DNA of 8,746 bases from Bacteroidota bacterium (GTDB lineage: Bacteria; Bacteroidota; Bacteroidia; Flavobacteriales_D; JABDKJ01), in contig JAQCAN010000092.1 in NCBI GenBank assembly GCA_027621335.1, positions 1 to 8,746 on the forward strand, in the 5' to 3' direction. A program made the translations under genes and the position numbers. The notes under the pieces were generated by a model. That model was given only the letters and a program-made list of their open reading frames with translations. It was not told where the DNA came from and made no database searches. Shown here piece by piece: positions 6,264-8,746 of the stretch. The first letter of the stretch is position 1. Each line of letters starts with the position of its first letter.

Positions 6264-7913
6264 ATGACTTCCTATCTGAGATATTGCATCCTCATTTTTC
6301 TGGTGACTTCGGGGGATGACGCTCTCTTGGCTCAGGATAAATGGGAACTCAAGATTCATTCCGATTCATTTGGGAATGATGGAATGAATGCATACTCTTT
6401 TCCTGACTCCTTAGCTATGGATTCCTTTATCTCTCGAGAGGTGTCAGCTCTGGTCGCAGAGGGTTGTCTCTCAGCTGCTCTGGACAGTCTTGTTCTAAGG
6501 GATAAAACCTTTCATGCTTATATTTTTTCCGGACCAAAGGTGGTGATATCCCGACTCAGAGATACAAGGGTCAGTAGAATGGACTATAAAGATTTGGTGA
6601 AGCTTTCAGTCAAGGATTTGGAGGAAAGAGAGAACGGAGGCTATCCCTTTGCCCGCTCCACAATAGAATTCGCTGTCGCGGGGGACACGGTGTTGGTGGA
6701 AGATCAACTGAGGTCGGGTTCCTACTTCGTGCTGGACAGTCTCATCCAATTGGGGTCATTGGTCATGGATACAAGGGCGCTTTCTGCTCATTTAAGACTG
6801 CATGAAGGTGAACCCTATAATGAAGAAAAGCTCAAAAAAATGGATTCGCGCCTAAAGCGATTGCCATTTGTCAAGGTCATCCGCCCCTCACAAGTGATAT
6901 TCTCAAGGGATAGATATCGACTGCTATTGGCCATAGAGAAGCGGAAGGCGAACAGCGCAAATGGTATCATAGGATTCTTGCCAGATGCTGCGGGAAAGGT
7001 TAGAACCACTGGAGAGATCGATCTCCTATTGAATAACGCTCTGAACAAAGCAGATAGGATGAGCCTTAAATGGAGAAGAATCCAGGATGGTTCACAGAGT
7101 CTGGATCTTGCTATTGGTTATCCTTATCTCTTCGGGTCACCACTGGGCATAAACGGCTCCATCAATCAGTTCAGGCAGGATTCGACCTTCAACCAGATAC
7201 AGATCGAAGGCGGCTTGAGCCTGCTGTTGGAGAACGGGGATGTCATCAGTGCTGAGTTGGAAAGACGGGATTTCAATAATCTGCTCTCTGAGACCTTCAG
7301 TCTGGCCAATGCCAATTCCAGCAGTCTGCTCTATGGAGCTCGGTACCTTCACAATACGTTGGACGACCCCTTCAATCCCTATGAGGGGATGGACCTTAAG
7401 ACTCGCTTAGCCTACGGATCGAAGAGCCTGGTCACAAGTTCAGAGGATATGGGCTCTGACGAACAGACCCTAGATACCTGGGAAGTAACCTTGGACGTGA
7501 AACAGTTCTTTCCTTTGGGCGGAAGGAGTACACTACTGATCAGGGCCAATGCCTTTCATCAGGAAAGTGACCTCATTTTGTTCAAAGAACTCCAAAGAAT
7601 TGGAGGCCTATTTACATTGAGAGGGATAGATGAGCTTTCCATTCGTGCCTCTACGTTCGGCATATTCACTGCAGAATACAGGTTCCTCACGGATGAAAGG
7701 GCCTATATCAGTGCATTTACCGATGTGGCCTATCACAGCAGTGACGTTGGGGGGGCGTTGCAGGAGGACACTCCTTATGGTGTCGGTCTGGGAACTGCTT
7801 TTGACACGGGGGGGGGCGTCTTCACGTTGAGTTATGCTTTGGGTAGCCAGTTCGGCTCGCCATTGTCTTTCAGGACAGGTAAGGTCCACTTCGGATTCAT
7901 CGCCTTATTTTAG
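6264..7913 (+). CDS. BamA/TamA-family outer-membrane protein (POTRA plus beta barrel)
   Basis: Omp85-family proteins insert or export other proteins through the outer membrane. The 549-residue product has a signal peptide (about 1-24, ending ALLAQ), then POTRA-like repeats: one around 27-100 and a clear one around 153-227 (VLDSLIQLG, then LRLHEGEPYNEEKLKKMDSRL, LPFVKVI and a closing strand). The barrel spans about 231-549. It has the strand-loop element GGLFTLRGIDELS (447-459), equivalent to the loop 6 R-G-F/Y motif of BamA, here with RGI, and ends in phenylalanine (IALF), as expected for recognition by the BAM machinery. At 549 residues it is closer in size to TamA or two-partner transporters than to BamA (about 800), so it is probably not the essential BamA. 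I saw no TAnnTTTG box upstream. Two G tracts near the 3' end are described separately. Confidence 0.82.
   Translation: MTSYLRYCILIFLVTSGDDALLAQDKWELKIHSDSFGNDGMNAYSFPDSLAMDSFISREVSALVAEGCLSAALDSLVLRDKTFHAYIFSGPKVVISRLRDTRVSRMDYKDLVKLSVKDLEERENGGYPFARSTIEFAVAGDTVLVEDQLRSGSYFVLDSLIQLGSLVMDTRALSAHLRLHEGEPYNEEKLKKMDSRLKRLPFVKVIRPSQVIFSRDRYRLLLAIEKRKANSANGIIGFLPDAAGKVRTTGEIDLLLNNALNKADRMSLKWRRIQDGSQSLDLAIGYPYLFGSPLGINGSINQFRQDSTFNQIQIEGGLSLLLENGDVISAELERRDFNNLLSETFSLANANSSSLLYGARYLHNTLDDPFNPYEGMDLKTRLAYGSKSLVTSSEDMGSDEQTLDTWEVTLDVKQFFPLGGRSTLLIRANAFHQESDLILFKELQRIGGLFTLRGIDELSIRASTFGIFTAEYRFLTDERAYISAFTDVAYHSSDVGGALQEDTPYGVGLGTAFDTGGGVFTLSYALGSQFGSPLSFRTGKVHFGFIALF
7749..7755 (+). repeat. G7 homopolymer inside the Omp85-family gene
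   Basis: Seven Gs encode the V-G-G-A step near residue 496 of the barrel. It lies 53 bases before the longer G9 tract in the same gene. Confidence 0.9.
7808..7816 (+). repeat. G9 homopolymer inside the Omp85-family gene, possible slippage site
   Basis: Nine consecutive Gs encode T-G-G-G (residues 515-518) through ACG GGG GGG GGC. Loss of one G gives D-T-G-G-A-S-S-R and a stop at original position 7828-7830; gain of one gives D-T-G-G-G-R-L-H-V-E-L-C-F-G and a stop shortly after. Both outcomes lose the last barrel strands and the terminal Phe. The run is clear; switching is inferred. Confidence 0.9.
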
Positions 7914-7942
7914 TCGGGTACTCCTCAGAGGATAGCAAGATG

Positions 7943-7950
7943 TACTTTTG
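7943..7950 (+). promoter_or_regulatory. Possible -7 promoter element for the downstream lipoprotein gene
   Basis: TACTTTTG is an exact TAnnTTTG match, but no TTG lies 17-23 bases upstream. If used, transcription would start near 7955 and leave a long leader of about 215 bases before the ATG at 8170. Readthrough from the Omp85-family gene is the alternative. Confidence 0.3.
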
Positions 7951-8040
7951 AACTCAGGACCTGTTGTTGGGTAGTATCCAATGGATCGCTGTTCACAGGA
8001 GAAAGGGAATGAGCGGTCATGCCATGAATTTTGAGAATAA

Positions 8041-8080
8041 GTCCGCGTGGCGGAATGGTATGATACGCTAGGTGCAGAGG
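8041..8080 (+). other. tRNA-Leu 5'-half-like segment (possible tRNA remnant)
   Basis: The run GTGGCGGAATGGTA (8047-8060) followed by ATACGCTAGGTGCAG (8063-8077) strongly resembles the D-arm and start of the anticodon arm of bacterial tRNA-Leu (TGGCGGAATTGGTAGACGCG type). Acceptor bases TCCG (8042-8045) could pair with CGGA (8109-8112), 72 bases span, but the anticodon stem cannot close and no GTTCGA T-loop exists. It is therefore not a complete tRNA. It may be a decayed tRNA, a mobile-element footprint or a leader structure. Confidence 0.35.
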
Positions 8081-8110
8081 TGTGGTCTTGGATTAAAGGA
8101 ATAGAATACG

Positions 8111-8136
8111 GAAGGGCAGCCTTCTTCTTGGGAAGG
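8111..8136 (+). other. Mutually exclusive hairpins in the lipoprotein leader
   Basis: CCTTC (8120-8124) can pair with GAAGG before it (8111-8115, loop GCAG) or with GAAGG after it (8132-8136, loop of seven). The two stems exclude each other and lie 33-59 bases upstream of the ATG at 8170. Stems are only 5 bp, so function is uncertain. Confidence 0.25.
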
Positions 8137-8169
8137 GATATTGTTTGAACAGAGAATAAAATCGACTCA

Positions 8170-8746
8170 ATGGATAATCGGATAGGAATGTTTTTGAGCG
8201 TATGGGCGATCATAGTGATCATCGGATGCAGTTCATCCTACAGTCTTATGAGCAATGAGTATGTGAACCTTTATGACCGAAGCGATGAGTTCCAACCCGA
8301 GGTCTATGTGAGACAGTACCATCCGGATTCTGCCTACATCTATGTGACGTTCAAGACGAAGGAGCTTCTCTATAAGCGTGCAGGCCCAGATGCACCCTTT
8401 AAGGCGAGGATGTCCGTGATCACGAGGCTGTCAACCCTCACCCAGACGCAAAAGGAGGACTCATTGGTCCAGTATTTCGTTGATGAACGACAAGGTGGTG
8501 CTTTGAATGAGAAAGTATTTGGACGATTCAGCATGGCCGTCAGGGATACTGTTTCCTATCGTCTCAGTGTAGACCTTACTGATATGAATGCAGGTAGAGG
8601 AAGGGAGGAACAAGTCTTCTTGACCAATCAGTGGATGGATCAGCGGTACATGGACATTTATGTCGATGGTTCTCCTTCAAGATATTGTGCTTGTGAGGCC
8701 TCACAAAAAGTGCAGATGCTTCCTTATTGGAAGTCGGGACAGATGA
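8170..8746 (+). CDS. Lipoprotein, probably N-terminal part of a GWxTD-domain protein (3' truncated by window edge)
   Basis: The frame opens at ATG 8170 and runs off the window after 192 residues. A lipoprotein signal is clear: charged start, hydrophobic core (about 7-18) and lipobox VIIGC with Cys20. The following region, ELLYKRAGPDAPFKARMSV (about 66-84), then a stretch with DERQGG and an extended VFGRFSMAVRDTVSYRLSV strand pair, resembles the N-terminal part of Bacteroidota GWxTD-domain lipoproteins from my memory of the family. The defining GWxTD motif would lie in the missing 3' part, so the call is provisional. Its function in that family is not established. It follows a BamA/TamA-like gene in the same direction, which suits an envelope role. 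The next most likely call is an unclassified lipoprotein. Confidence 0.6.
   Translation, partial: MDNRIGMFLSVWAIIVIIGCSSSYSLMSNEYVNLYDRSDEFQPEVYVRQYHPDSAYIYVTFKTKELLYKRAGPDAPFKARMSVITRLSTLTQTQKEDSLVQYFVDERQGGALNEKVFGRFSMAVRDTVSYRLSVDLTDMNAGRGREEQVFLTNQWMDQRYMDIYVDGSPSRYCACEASQKVQMLPYWKSGQM

Larger units (their letters stand above)
7914..8169. other. 256-bp spacer without a convincing gene
   Basis: The spacer between the Omp85-family gene and the lipoprotein gene has no plus-strand frame without stops. A minus-strand frame crosses it (7905-8222) but its product has no signal, motif or normal composition, and it overlaps both neighbours. It contains a TACTTTTG box (7943-7950), a tRNA-Leu-like segment (8041-8080) and overlapping hairpins (8111-8136). 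No intrinsic terminator was found after the Omp85 gene. Confidence 0.6.

Noticed and set aside
6834..6840. A7 run in the Omp85-family gene as a slippage site
   Set aside because: A runs of this length are common in coding sequence and it is within an ordinary lysine pair; the G runs are the stronger candidates.
8041..8114. Complete functional tRNA-Leu
   Set aside because: Only TCCG/CGGA can pair at the acceptor, the anticodon stem cannot close and there is no GTTCGA T-loop.
7905..8222. 105-residue minus-strand frame spanning the spacer
   Set aside because: It overlaps both the Omp85-family gene end and the signal peptide of the lipoprotein gene, and its product shows no recognisable signal, motif or typical composition.

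Overview
The window looks like a chromosomal segment of a Bacteroidota bacterium, most likely of the order Flavobacteriales. Three signs point there: a large secreted protein with a type IX secretion (T9SS) type A sorting domain, promoter-like TAnnTTTG (-7) elements instead of sigma70 boxes, and several small lipoproteins and outer-membrane barrels of Bacteroidota style. Nothing suggests plasmid, phage or insertion-sequence DNA, and no CRISPR array was seen. Most of the region is ordinary core genome; the less ordinary signals sit in the spacers and in one homopolymer tract.

Left part (1-900): the last codons of an unidentified gene overlap by ATGA with lpxH, the lipid A pathway hydrolase. 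A strong bidirectional terminator follows, separating lpxH from the convergent T9SS gene.

Middle part (914-5523, minus strand): a leading gene for a putative outer-membrane protein overlaps lipA (lipoyl synthase) by 4 bp. Downstream of lipA, with its own promoter, comes a secreted sortilin/Asp-box beta-propeller protein of about 944 residues with a T9SS sorting domain. Right of this block an OsmC-family gene diverges on the plus strand with only 36 bp between starts. It ends 3 bp from the stop of a convergent, previously unlisted 43-residue lipoprotein gene (5983-6114, minus).

Right part (6115-8746): a BamA/TamA-family outer-membrane protein (POTRA plus 16-strand-type barrel) carries G7 and G9 tracts near its 3' end. 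After a 256-bp spacer with no convincing gene comes a lipoprotein that runs off the window and resembles the N-terminal part of Bacteroidota GWxTD-domain proteins.

The shared theme is envelope biogenesis: lipid A (LpxH), outer-membrane protein assembly (BamA/TamA-like), lipoproteins and T9SS cargo, with lipoate synthesis and a peroxide-type defence protein as housekeeping neighbours. The most unusual points are the G9 tract, where a 1-base slip in either direction would cut off the end of the barrel, and two tRNA 5'-half-like sequences that lie sense-oriented in the predicted leaders of the two lipoprotein genes. Neither is proven; both could be tested with reads and RNA data. I did not find a clear new multi-gene system.
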